Assembly (NCBI GenBank): GCA_030429865.1
Contig: JAUIFX010000005.1
Span: forward strand, 1-53,280
DNA from: Gammaproteobacteria bacterium
GTDB lineage: Bacteria > Pseudomonadota > Gammaproteobacteria > Ga0077536
DNA: 53,280 nt
Direction: 5' to 3'
Position numbers and translations under genes: made by a program. Of this stretch, positions 15,542-23,396 are shown piece by piece. The notes beneath the pieces were generated by a model. That model was not told the DNA's origin, did no database searches, and worked only from the letters and a program-made list of their open reading frames with translations. How positions within the stretch are numbered: the stretch's first letter is position 1; the number at the start of each line of letters is the position of its first letter.

Positions 15542-15661
15542 CGCGGGACCGGTCGGTTCGTGCCCGCCGTCGTTCGGGTTCCGGGTGCGCATCGCGTGCG
15601 GCAACCGGCCGTGGCGTGAATGCGCAACGCCGCAAACGGGCGGCGCGGGCAGCACGCTGCC

Positions 15662-15693
15662 GTGACATGGGTCGTGCGGAGATTCCCTATAAT
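15662..15693 (+). promoter_or_regulatory. Promoter of the phosphotransferase gene
   Basis: A perfect TATAAT at 15688-15693. GTGACA at 15662-15667 (5 of 6 matches to -35) is 20 bases upstream; TGACAT one base on gives 19. The spacing is long, so the -35 is uncertain. Start of transcription would be near 15700. Confidence 0.5.
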
Positions 15694-15725
15694 CGCAGCA
15701 TGCAGGCAAACCGCGATGTCCCGCG

Positions 15726-16778
15726 ATGAACGCCGAGGCGGAATGGCTGGCGTCGGCGCGGGCGGTGCTCGATCACTACGCGTTCGCGCCGCGCCATCTC
15801 AGCCGCATCACCCAGGGCCTGATCAATCTCACCGTGCAGGTGACGGCAAGTGACGGCACGCGCTACGTGCTGCAGCGCCTGCATCCCGTGTTCGGTGACA
15901 GCGTCAACGTCAACCTCGAGCGTGTGACCGCCCACCTCGCGGCTCGCGGCATGCTAACGCCGCGGCTCGTACGGACCCGCGCGGGCGCGCTGTCGGTCGT
16001 CGGCGATGGCGCCGTCTGGCGCGTTCTCAGCCACGTCGCCGGGCGCAGCTACGATGCCCTGCCCGGCCTGCCCGAGGCGGCGGCGGCCGGCCGCCTGCTG
16101 GGGCGTTTCCATGCCGCGCTGGCCGATTTCGATGAACCGCTCGTCGTCGAACGGCCGTTGGTGCACGACCTGCCGCGCCATCTCGCCCATCTCGACGCCG
16201 CACTCGAGGCCGCGGCTTCCCATCCGCTCGCGCACGCGGTCGCCGCGCAGTCGGCCCTGTTGCGCGAGCGGCTCGACGCGGTGCCGCCTTTCGCCGTGCA
16301 ACCAGAGCGCCTGGTCCACGGTGACCCCAAGATCTCGAACGTCATGTTCGATGCCGCGGGGCGCGACGCGCTGTGCCTGATCGACCTGGACACGCTGGCG
16401 CGCATGCCGCTCGCTTTCGAACTCGGTGACGCGATGCGCTCGTGGTGCAACCCGCACGCCGAGGACGCCGCCGGGGCGCGTTTCGATCTCGCGATCTTCG
16501 CCGCTGCCGTCGGCGGCTACCTCGAGAGCGCGGGAGCAGCCCTCACGGCTGCCGAGCGTGCCGCCATCGTGCCGGCGACGCGCCTGATCTGTCTCGAGCT
16601 CGGCGCACGCTTCCTCGCCGACGCGCTCGAAGAGCGTTACTTCGCCTGGGATGCGTCGCGTTACGCGTCGCGCGGCGCGCACAACCTGGCGCGAGCGCAG
16701 GGGCAGATCGCCGTCGCCGACAGCCTCGCCGCGCAGGCCGCGGCGGCCTGCGACATCGTCGCCGGCAGCACTGGGTGA
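15726..16778 (+). CDS. APH-family phosphotransferase (small-molecule kinase)
   Basis: 350 residues. The protein-kinase-like APH fold shows a nucleotide-binding N-lobe (ITQGLINLTVQV, YVLQRLHP), the catalytic loop HGDPKISNVMFD, and the metal-binding LIDLDT. The C-terminal part includes LGDAMRSWCNPH and an E-ERYFAWD helix. This pattern and length are close to N-acetylhexosamine kinase-like and other sugar or amino-alcohol kinases; the substrate is not determinable. No clear Shine-Dalgarno precedes ATG 15726. A 9-codon frame (15700-15729) ends across this ATG (ATGA) and may supply ribosomes by coupling. The stop overlaps the GTG of the next gene, so the two form an operon. Confidence 0.88.
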   Translation: MNAEAEWLASARAVLDHYAFAPRHLSRITQGLINLTVQVTASDGTRYVLQRLHPVFGDSVNVNLERVTAHLAARGMLTPRLVRTRAGALSVVGDGAVWRVLSHVAGRSYDALPGLPEAAAAGRLLGRFHAALADFDEPLVVERPLVHDLPRHLAHLDAALEAAASHPLAHAVAAQSALLRERLDAVPPFAVQPERLVHGDPKISNVMFDAAGRDALCLIDLDTLARMPLAFELGDAMRSWCNPHAEDAAGARFDLAIFAAAVGGYLESAGAALTAAERAAIVPATRLICLELGARFLADALEERYFAWDASRYASRGAHNLARAQGQIAVADSLAAQAAAACDIVAGSTG

Positions 16779-17212
16779 GGCGCCGCCGGCGGGCATGGTT
16801 CGCGAGCGGCCTGCGGCGTGGGGCCGGCTGGCGCGCGGCGCTCGGCGCCATCGCGCTGGCGGCGCTGACAGGCTGTACCACCGTCGCACTGCACTACCCC
16901 GACGGGCGCGTGGAGCGCCGCTCGCGTGACGAGTTCGCGGCCTATGTCGAGCGCGTGTTCCGCTATCACAACCGGGTGGTCGACGATTTCATCGTCGCCA
17001 CCGTGCTCTACGGCGATCCCGCGGCGGCAGACAGCGAGCTGCAGCGCGCCGAGCGCAGCATGGTGCGCGCCTGCCAACCGCTGAATGCCGTGGTCAGCGC
17101 GCGTTTCGAGCAGCGTCGCGTGGGACTGCGCACGCGTCTCGCCCTGCCGCGCACGGTGCCCGCCTGCGAGCAGGCCACGCGCCGTCTCGACCAGCTGCTG
17201 CCCGGCATGTGA
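16775..17212 (+). CDS. Small predicted lipoprotein
   Basis: 145 residues from GTG 16775, overlapping the upstream stop (GTGA). The N-terminus is strongly basic (RRRRRAWF), then a hydrophobic stretch ends in a lipobox LTGC near residue 34, predicting a lipid-anchored envelope protein. The mature part is about 110 residues with two further Cys (RACQPLN, PACEQAT) that could form a disulfide. No domain recognised. The basic N-terminus before the hydrophobic core is longer than usual, so a later start is possible but none has a better ribosome site. A promoter for the next two genes lies just downstream, so it is probably not part of the dmf-like unit. Confidence 0.72.
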   Translation: MRRRRRAWFASGLRRGAGWRAALGAIALAALTGCTTVALHYPDGRVERRSRDEFAAYVERVFRYHNRVVDDFIVATVLYGDPAAADSELQRAERSMVRACQPLNAVVSARFEQRRVGLRTRLALPRTVPACEQATRRLDQLLPGM

Positions 17213-17215
17213 CGC

Positions 17216-17243
17216 GTGACGCCGTTGCGTTGCGGCCTATACT
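17216..17243 (+). promoter_or_regulatory. Promoter of the dimethylformamidase-like operon
   Basis: GTGACG (17216-17221), a 16-base spacer and TATACT (17238-17243). Transcription would begin near 17250, with a ribosome site of the type GGGGG before ATG 17283. Confidence 0.5.
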
Positions 17244-17282
17244 CGCGGTCATCGAAGCATCGCCAACCCGGGGGATCCAGTC

Positions 17283-17642
17283 ATGTCCGATGCCACGCTG
17301 CCGGCCGATCGCCAGGCGCTCGTCGCCGCACGTTTCGACGCGAACCTGCGCCGCGAACTGCGCGCGCTGATCGACGAGGACCTCATCGACGAGCACCGGC
17401 GCCGGCCGCTCGGCCGCCACAGCGACGCGCTCGAGCGTGTACTGAACTACTTCCGCCGGCCACCGCGCTACGGGCTGTATGCGCGCGTGCCGTGCCGTGA
17501 GTTCGTCGTCATCCGCCTGCCGGTCCGGCCCGGGGCCGGACCCGAGGCTGTCGACGACGTCGTCTACACCGACGAGAACGAAGCCATGCACGCGGTGTTC
17601 ACGCTGCACGTGGCCGACCTGATGCGCGCGGACGAGGACTGA
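17283..17642 (+). CDS. dmfA1: N,N-dimethylformamidase small-subunit-like protein
   Basis: 119 residues, soluble, Arg-rich. Features: LRRELRALIDEDLIDEHRRRP, then ALERVLNYFRRPPRYGLYARVPCREFVVIRLP, and a C-terminal YTDENEAMHAVFTLHVADL. Size, the LNYFRR-x-P-x2-Y segment and the position 3 bases before a large-subunit homologue fit the small (about 15 kDa) subunit of N,N-dimethylformamidase, which caps the catalytic large subunit in the known enzyme. The call depends mainly on gene context and recalled family features. ATG is preceded by a G-rich ribosome site and a plausible promoter at 17216-17243. Confidence 0.7.
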   Translation: MSDATLPADRQALVAARFDANLRRELRALIDEDLIDEHRRRPLGRHSDALERVLNYFRRPPRYGLYARVPCREFVVIRLPVRPGAGPEAVDDVVYTDENEAMHAVFTLHVADLMRADED

Positions 17643-17645
17643 ACC

Positions 17646-19910
17646 ATGCCCATGCCCTATATCACCGGCTATGCCGATCCCCTGAGCGTGAAGCCCGGCG
17701 AGACCATCCGATTCATGCTCAGCGCCGAAGGCGCGAACACGGCCGAGGCCGCCATCGTGCGCCTCGTCCACGGCGACGAGCATCCCGAGGGCCCGGGTTT
17801 CGTCGAGGAGGAGGTCGCGACCGACATCGCGCGCGAAGTCGCACTCGAACATCAGCCGACGCAGGTCGGCAGCTTCCTCGAGGTGGACGACGCGCAGGCC
17901 CGCCTCGCTCCCACCGGGGACTTCACCTTGCATGCCTGGATCTGGCCGACGCTGACCGCCGCCGGACCCCAGGCATTGCTGTCGCGTTACGATGCGGCGG
18001 CGCGGACTGGCTACGCGCTGACCATCAATGCCGACGGCTGCCTCGCCTTTCTCAGCGGTGACGGCAAGGTGGCGGCCGAAGTCGCGCTCGACCTGCCCTT
18101 GACCGAGCGGGTGTGGTACTTCGTCGCCGCCGCTTTCGATGCCGCGAGCGGCCGCGTGCGCCTCTACCAGCGCGCCGTCGTCAACGCCTGGAACAGCCGC
18201 CTCGCGCCGCTCGTCGAGCGCCGCTACGATGCCAGCGCCGCGTTGCCCGTCGTCGCCGCGCCCGGTGTGTCGGGGACCGGCTTCCTGGTCGCCGGGCGCT
18301 ACGATACCGCGGCGCCGGCGGGCTGCCGGGTCGGGCAATGCTTCAACGGCAAGATCGACCGCCCCGGCATCGTCGCCGCGGCGCTCGACGAGGAGACGCT
18401 GACGCGGTTCGCCGCCGGTGAGCGGCCCGGCGAGCACGACGTCATCGCTTTCTGGGACACTACCGCCGGTTACCGGGACGACGGCATCGGCGATGTAGTC
18501 TACGACGTCGGGCCGCACGCGCTGCACGGCCGCGGCCGCAACCGCCCGATCCGCGCGATGACGGGCTACAACTGGCGCGGGCGCGACGACTGTTTCCGCC
18601 TTGACCCCTCGCAGTACGGCGGCGTCTATTTCCATGCCGACGCCATCACCGACTGCGCCTGGCGTCCGGGCCTCGCCTGGCGGGTACCGGAGGATCTGCG
18701 CAGCGGCGTCTACGCGCTGCGCCTGCGCGGCAACGGGCTCGAGGATCACGTGACGTTCTTCGTGCGCCCGCTGCAGGCCACGGCAAAGGTGGCGATGCTG
18801 ATGCCGACGGCGAGCTATCTCGCCTACGCCAACGAGCGCTTTGTCCTCGACGGGCCGATGGTTGCGGTCGTTACCGGCCACACGCTGATGTTGTCCGATA
18901 CCGACTACCTGCTCGGGCAGCACCCGGAGTTCGGCAGTTCGACCTACGACCACTACGCGGACGGTGACGGCGTGTGCTACTCGTCGTCGCGCCGGCCGAT
19001 TCTCAACCTGCGTCCGCGGCATCGCATGGCCGCGACCGGTGTGCCGTGGCAGTTTCCCGCCGACCTGTCGATCATCTGGTGGCTGGAACAATCGGGGTTC
19101 GATTACGACGTCATCACCGACACCGATCTTGACCGCGAGGGGCTGGCCCTGCTCGAGCCTTACAGCGTGGTCATCAACGGTACCCACTCGGAGTACTACT
19201 CGGAGCGCATGATGGACGCGACCGATGCCTACATCGCTGGCGGCGGGCGCGTGATGTACCTCGGCGCGAACGGCTATTACTGGGTGGTCGGTTTCCGTAC
19301 CGGGGAGCCGTGGTGCATGGAGGTGCGCAAGCTCAATGCCGGCTCGCGCGCCTGGCAGGCCGCGCCGGGCGAGCATTACATGACGAGCGATGGCAACCGT
19401 GGCGGCCTGTGGCGCGACCGTGGCCGTCCCCCGCAGAAATCGATGGGCGTGGGCTTCACCAGCGAGGGCATGGACGAGTGCAAGCCCTATCGCCGGCTGC
19501 CGGACAGCCACGATCCGCGGGTCGCCTGGGCGCTGGACGGCGTCGGCGAGGTGTTCGGCGACAACGGTCTCGCACTCGGCGGCGCCGCCGGTCTCGAACT
19601 CGACCGCTACGACCTCGCCTGGGGCACGCCGCCGGACACCTTCCTGCTCGCCGCCTCCGAGGGGCATTCGGACAACTATCCCCATGTCGGCGAGGAGGTC
19701 CTGTTCAACTTCCCCGGACTCGGCGGCACGCAGGATTTCCAGGTCCGCGGCGACGTCACCCTGTTCGCTGCCCGCAACGGTGGCGCGGTGTTCTCGACCG
19801 GCTCGATCGCCTGGGGCCAGGCGCTGCCCTGGAATGGCGGCGACAACGACATTGCGCGCGTTACGCGCAACGTGCTCAGCGCCTTCCTCGAGCGCAAGCA
19901 GCTGTTCTGA
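17646..19910 (+). CDS. dmfA2: N,N-dimethylformamidase large-subunit-like amidohydrolase
   Basis: 754 residues, close to the about 760 of characterised DMFase large subunits. Known family members hydrolyse N,N-dimethylformamide to dimethylamine and formate with a mononuclear iron held by two Tyr and one Glu. Residues about 70-260 form a LamG/concanavalin-like module (FTLHAWIWPTL, RVWYFVAAAFDAASGRVRLY). The catalytic part begins near 380 with AMLMPTASYLAYANERF, then STYDHYADGDGVCYSS, and INGTHSEYYSERM. By recall of the Paracoccus enzyme (Tyr399, Tyr440, Glu521), likely iron ligands here are Tyr394, Tyr434 or Tyr437, and Glu516. Several relatives act on other amides, so DMF itself is not proven. 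No signal peptide. A hairpin follows the stop. Confidence 0.85.
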   Translation: MPMPYITGYADPLSVKPGETIRFMLSAEGANTAEAAIVRLVHGDEHPEGPGFVEEEVATDIAREVALEHQPTQVGSFLEVDDAQARLAPTGDFTLHAWIWPTLTAAGPQALLSRYDAAARTGYALTINADGCLAFLSGDGKVAAEVALDLPLTERVWYFVAAAFDAASGRVRLYQRAVVNAWNSRLAPLVERRYDASAALPVVAAPGVSGTGFLVAGRYDTAAPAGCRVGQCFNGKIDRPGIVAAALDEETLTRFAAGERPGEHDVIAFWDTTAGYRDDGIGDVVYDVGPHALHGRGRNRPIRAMTGYNWRGRDDCFRLDPSQYGGVYFHADAITDCAWRPGLAWRVPEDLRSGVYALRLRGNGLEDHVTFFVRPLQATAKVAMLMPTASYLAYANERFVLDGPMVAVVTGHTLMLSDTDYLLGQHPEFGSSTYDHYADGDGVCYSSSRRPILNLRPRHRMAATGVPWQFPADLSIIWWLEQSGFDYDVITDTDLDREGLALLEPYSVVINGTHSEYYSERMMDATDAYIAGGGRVMYLGANGYYWVVGFRTGEPWCMEVRKLNAGSRAWQAAPGEHYMTSDGNRGGLWRDRGRPPQKSMGVGFTSEGMDECKPYRRLPDSHDPRVAWALDGVGEVFGDNGLALGGAAGLELDRYDLAWGTPPDTFLLAASEGHSDNYPHVGEEVLFNFPGLGGTQDFQVRGDVTLFAARNGGAVFSTGSIAWGQALPWNGGDNDIARVTRNVLSAFLERKQLF

Positions 19911-20224
19911 GGCCGCCGCAAAGACCGCGCGGCGGCGCCGGCCGGGACCGGCAGCGGCCGCGCGGCCTGTTCGTCAGGGGCTTGACGTGTTAGGGTAAGT
20001 GGCTACAGGGGTGCAGGAAGAATATCAATAGCCCGTCTCTCACCTGGCTGACCATGCCCGCACGGGGCATCCTGACTTCGCCATCCCTTCCTGAACTGAC
20101 GCGGCTCGAAGCCGCCCGTTCTGCGTCCGTTGCGCAATCTGGAGCGATGCCCGCCAGGGTCATCATCCGGGCACCCGTGCGCGCGGATCGACCTGAAAAC
20201 GCGCCACTATCTGGAGAAGAGAGC
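19911..20224. other. Intergenic, 314 bases
   Basis: Contains the hairpin at 19925-19965 and a weak promoter-like pair, TTGACG (19982-19987) and TACAGG (20004-20009, 16-base spacer), before the 96-residue gene. An open frame from 20054 joins the downstream gene in frame, but it lacks a ribosome site and coding character. Confidence 0.4.
19925..19965 (+). terminator. Nested hairpin after the dmf-like operon
   Basis: CCGCGCGGC (19925-19933) pairs with GCCGCGCGG (19957-19965), and an inner GCCGG (19937-19941) pairs with CCGGC (19948-19952). Very stable; no U-tract. Confidence 0.55.
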
Positions 20225-20515
20225 ATGAGTAGTGCAGCCCGCAAGGCGACCGAAACCGCCGCTACCGATACGCAGCCCGACCACAAGCGTCCCATCTACC
20301 ACGTCACCAAGCTCGAGAAATGCAAGCTCGACCAGAACGGTCCGAGCGGCTACCGCTACGTCATCGAGGGTGGCTACGCGCCGATCACCGGTTTTCGCGC
20401 CGGCACCAAGGAGCACGTGCACAGCCACGCCGCCGCCCTGGCGAAGGAAATGAACAATCGCCGTGGCGTCAAGGGCACCAAGCACATCGTCATCGGCAAG
20501 CCGAAACAGGCCTGA
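20225..20515 (+). CDS. Small conserved-looking protein of unknown function
   Basis: 96 residues from ATG 20225, preceded by GGAGAAGAGAG. It has a flexible N-terminus rich in Ala/Thr and Asp, then a compact basic domain: KRPIYHVTKLEKCKLDQNG, YRYVIEGGYAPITGFRAGTK, VHSHAAALAKEMNNRR, ending KGTKHIVIGKPKQA. The composition (Lys/Arg rich, pI high) and small size would suit a nucleic-acid or protein-binding accessory factor, but no family is recognised. It is monocistronic, convergent with the hybrid kinase gene, with a hairpin in between. The coding call rests on a good ribosome site and the composition of the protein. Confidence 0.7.
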   Translation: MSSAARKATETAATDTQPDHKRPIYHVTKLEKCKLDQNGPSGYRYVIEGGYAPITGFRAGTKEHVHSHAAALAKEMNNRRGVKGTKHIVIGKPKQA

Positions 20516-20528
20516 AGCCGATATGCGT

Positions 20529-20562
20529 CATCGCCGGCGCGGCGCCTGCGCCCCCGGCGATG
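20529..20562. terminator. Bidirectional hairpin between convergent genes
   Basis: CATCGCCGG (20529-20537) pairs with CCGGCGATG (20554-20562), with further GC pairing inside. Lies between the stops of the 96-residue gene and the hybrid kinase gene. Confidence 0.5.
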
Positions 20563-20627
20563 CCGTCGTCCGCAACCTCCCGCCAGCACGTCGGCACGAT
20601 TCCCTCCGGCCCCGATCCCGCGGCCCT

Positions 20628-22160
20628 TCACGCGGCCCGGGCGAGGCCCGTTATCATCTGCAACAGCGCATCGGCATCCGCCGGCTTAGCGATCACCGCG
20701 TCGACCCCCGCCTCGCGTGCCCCGGCCTCCAGGGCCGCCGTGCCGAAACCGCTCATGAGCACCGCGCGCAGCGCCGGACGGGCTTCGCGCGCGCGGCGCA
20801 CGAGGGTGATACCGTCGAGGCCCGGCAGGCTCTGGTCGGTGAGCAGGACGTCGCAGGGATAGCTGGCATCGCGCAGCCGCTCGAGCGCCGTGCCACCGTC
20901 GTGGACGACGGTCACGACGCAGTCTTCGAGACGCAGCAGCTCGGCTAGCGCCCGCGCCACGGCCGGGTCGTCGTCGACCAGCAGGACGTTCGGCAGCGCC
21001 GTTGGTGCAGCTGCCGGCGCAGCGCCTGGTGATGCCGTCTCGCTCGCCGCGCAGACCTCCGGCAGCAGCACCTCGAAGCAGGCGCCGCCGCCCGGCGCAT
21101 CCAGGATGCGAAGGTGGCCGCCGTGCTGGTGCACGATACCGTGGGCGACGGCGAGGCCCATGCCGCTGTTACCGTCGCGTGTGCCGTAGAACGGATCGAA
21201 GATGCGCGGCCGCGCCTCGGCGGCGATGCCGGGACCGTCGTCGCTGACCGTCAGTACGACCCAGTCGCCGCGTGCCTCGCGGTGGCAGGAATCGCAACGC
21301 AGCGCGTGGTCGGCGCGGCGGCTCACACCGAGCGTGATGTGCCCGTGTTCGCCGAGCGCGTCGCGCGCGTTGACGCCGAGGTTGAGCAGGACCTGCTCGA
21401 GCTGTGTCGCGTTGGCCTCGACGAAGCGGGCCGTGTCGCCGCTGTCCAGAGTCAGCGCGATGCTGGTCGGAATGCTGCCGCGCAACAGCGCGAGCGTCTC
21501 ACGCGCGACCGCGGTGACGTCGACGCGTTCGCTGGTGACGACGCCGCCGCGGCTGAAGGTCAGCATCTGCGAGACCATGTCGCGGGCGCGTTCGCCGGCC
21601 TGTGCGATCTCGCCCAGGTAATGAGGTACACGCTCGGCGCGTCCGCCGGACAGCGCACGCTCGGCGAGGCGCACGAAACCGAGCACGCTGGCGAGGACGT
21701 TGTTGAAGTCGTGGGCGATGCCCCCGGTGAGGCGGCCGATGTCCTGCATGCGCTGCGCGCGGGCGAGCTGTTCGACGTCCGCGGCACGCGCGGCAAGCGC
21801 GCTGCGCCCGGCGGTGACGTCGGCCAGCGTGACGCAGGCGAGCTTGCTGTCGCCGCCGAGGGCGAGCGGTGCCACGCTGATCTCGAAGCTGCGCGCGGAT
21901 TCGCCGTCGTCGACCGTGTACTCGAACACGCGCGAGGCGCGGGTGGCGACGGCATGCTCGATAGCCGCGCACAGCGACGGGCCGATTTCCGCCGGCACGC
22001 GGCGCGTGATCGATTCGTGGCCGAGTTCCGCGCCCGGCTGCGGCAGGGGGCCCGTGCAGGCGACGCCCTGAATGATGCCGTCGGCGTCGACGATGAGCAC
22101 CGAGCGGGTGCCGCTGCGCGCGTGTTCGGCGGGTTCGATGGCAATCGGGGTGGCACTCAA
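20628..22160 (-). CDS. Soluble hybrid sensor histidine kinase (PAS-like, HisKA, HATPase, REC)
   Basis: 510 residues from TTG 22160, set by GAGGAG about 9 bases upstream. An N-terminal PAS-like sensor (about 15-118, VLIVDADGIIQGV and FEISVAPLAL) precedes HisKA with phospho-acceptor His150 in GGIAHDFNN (NtrB-like H-box). HATPase_c follows with NLGVNARDAL (N-box), DDGPGI (G1) and GMGLAVAHG (G2). A C-terminal receiver (VLLVDDDPAVARAL, acceptor Asp in LLTDQSLPG, Lys in IAKPAD) makes it hybrid. A CDSCH motif interrupts the ATPase domain before DWVVLTVSDDG. No membrane segment, so it senses a cytoplasmic signal. It follows the response regulator by 67 bases on the same strand, probably as one operon. 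Confidence 0.93.
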   Translation of the reverse strand: MSATPIAIEPAEHARSGTRSVLIVDADGIIQGVACTGPLPQPGAELGHESITRRVPAEIGPSLCAAIEHAVATRASRVFEYTVDDGESARSFEISVAPLALGGDSKLACVTLADVTAGRSALAARAADVEQLARAQRMQDIGRLTGGIAHDFNNVLASVLGFVRLAERALSGGRAERVPHYLGEIAQAGERARDMVSQMLTFSRGGVVTSERVDVTAVARETLALLRGSIPTSIALTLDSGDTARFVEANATQLEQVLLNLGVNARDALGEHGHITLGVSRRADHALRCDSCHREARGDWVVLTVSDDGPGIAAEARPRIFDPFYGTRDGNSGMGLAVAHGIVHQHGGHLRILDAPGGGACFEVLLPEVCAASETASPGAAPAAAPTALPNVLLVDDDPAVARALAELLRLEDCVVTVVHDGGTALERLRDASYPCDVLLTDQSLPGLDGITLVRRAREARPALRAVLMSGFGTAALEAGAREAGVDAVIAKPADADALLQMITGLARAA

Positions 22161-22227
22161 GGCGGTAAGCTCCTCGTGTGGCAGGCGCGGCCGCGCGGGC
22201 TGCCGGCGTGGTGTCGGCAGCGTACGC

Positions 22228-23142
22228 TCAAGCGTTTGCCGTCAGGTCGACGCTGGCCTCGACGATGTTGCCGGCGCCGATGAACGCGAGCGCATCGAAA
22301 CTCAGGCGGCGGGCCATTGCGATGCCGCGGCCATGCGGATGCGTGGCGCGGGCCGGGTCGAAGTCGAGGTAAGGATCGGGCACGAAACCCTTGCCCTCGT
22401 CGCTGATGCGGTAGCGCACCGAAGACGCGTCCCGGGTCACCGTCACGCTGACATGGCGATCACGGTAGGGTGCCTCCGCCAGGCGCCGGGCGACTTCTTC
22501 GTGCCAGGTGCCGGCTTCGAGCAGGCGAGATTTCTCGCCGTAGCTGAGCTCGAGGTTGCCGTGCTCGACCGCGTTGAGCATCAGTTCCCACAGCCCGGTG
22601 ACGACTTTGCGCGGTTCCGGCGCCGCGTTGGCCAGCAGTCCGGCGAGAGCGCGGGCTTCTTCGTGCGAACGAAACCGGAACTCGGCCGAGCGCAACAGGC
22701 CAATGGCGCCGACGGTCGATTGCAGTTCCAGCCGCAGGTCGGCGTAAGCGCGCTTTTCCTGTATGGCGGTGCGCAGGGAAGCCACCAACAGGTCCGGGTC
22801 GTAGGGCTTGGTCACGTAGTAGTACGCGCCGGCCTCGATCCCTTCGACGATGTCGCTGGCGCCGTTCATGCCGGTCAGGAAGATGACCGGGATGTCGAAC
22901 GTCCGCGCGTCGGCCTTCATGCGGCGCAGGATCTCCATGCCGGTCATGCGCGGCATCTGGCGATCGAGGACGACGCCCGCGTAGACCCCGGGCCGGCGGC
23001 TGAGCGCCTCCCACGCGGACTCGCCGTCATCGACGAGTTCGACGGCGAAACCTTCGAGCTCGAGTATCTCGGCGGCCAGCTTGCCCGACTGCGGGTCATC
23101 CTCGGCGACGAGTACGGTGTGCAGGTTGGATTCCGGTTTCAT
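22228..23142 (-). CDS. Response regulator with C-terminal HATPase-like output domain
   Basis: 304 residues from ATG 23142, preceded by AGGGG; the frame extends further upstream but without coding character. The receiver domain is complete: VLVAEDDPQSG, acceptor Asp60 in VVLDRQMPRMTG, Thr90, and Lys112 in VTKPYDP. Residues about 130-300 are not a DNA-binding domain but a small GHKL/RsbW-like ATPase: ELMLNAVEHGNLEL (N-box), ISDEGKGFVPDP (G1), HGRGIAMARRL (G2). Such receiver-ATPase proteins are known as switch kinases or phosphatase partners in partner-switching or chemosensory circuits. No anti-sigma or STAS partner is visible nearby. Upstream in the same unit as the soluble hybrid kinase, which may phosphorylate Asp60. 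Confidence 0.9.
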   Translation of the reverse strand: MKPESNLHTVLVAEDDPQSGKLAAEILELEGFAVELVDDGESAWEALSRRPGVYAGVVLDRQMPRMTGMEILRRMKADARTFDIPVIFLTGMNGASDIVEGIEAGAYYYVTKPYDPDLLVASLRTAIQEKRAYADLRLELQSTVGAIGLLRSAEFRFRSHEEARALAGLLANAAPEPRKVVTGLWELMLNAVEHGNLELSYGEKSRLLEAGTWHEEVARRLAEAPYRDRHVSVTVTRDASSVRYRISDEGKGFVPDPYLDFDPARATHPHGRGIAMARRLSFDALAFIGAGNIVEASVDLTANA

Positions 23143-23396
23143 GACCCCTGGGCACTGCGGTGTGTGTAGCGATGGTGCTCCGAGGCGGAGCCCGGCGATC
23201 GAGTCGCCCACGGGCGGCGCGCTCGGCGGCGTGCGTCTCGAAACTATGTCGGACCGCCACGGCGATTCTTTAAGATGCGGGCGGGCGCGCACGGCGACGA
23301 GCGACCGGTTCTGGTTGCGGGTTCGCCGAACGGCGTCCGCGGTGGGCGGGGCGGCCGGGCACGCGGCGCTGTCCGCCGTCCTTGCCTGGCGCTAGC

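Noticed and set aside
17094-19685. Very long antisense frames, for example 863 codons opposite the dmf-like genes, and others at 2261-4243, 6783-8843, 10586-13963, 31579-34452 and 36835-39150
   Set aside because: They are Arg/Pro/Ala/His-rich shadows of GC-rich genes on the other strand, with no domain and no ribosome site.
21240-21310. c-type cytochrome motif (CxxCH) in the hybrid kinase
   Set aside because: The protein has no signal peptide and the motif sits inside the ATPase domain, so heme attachment in the periplasm is not possible.
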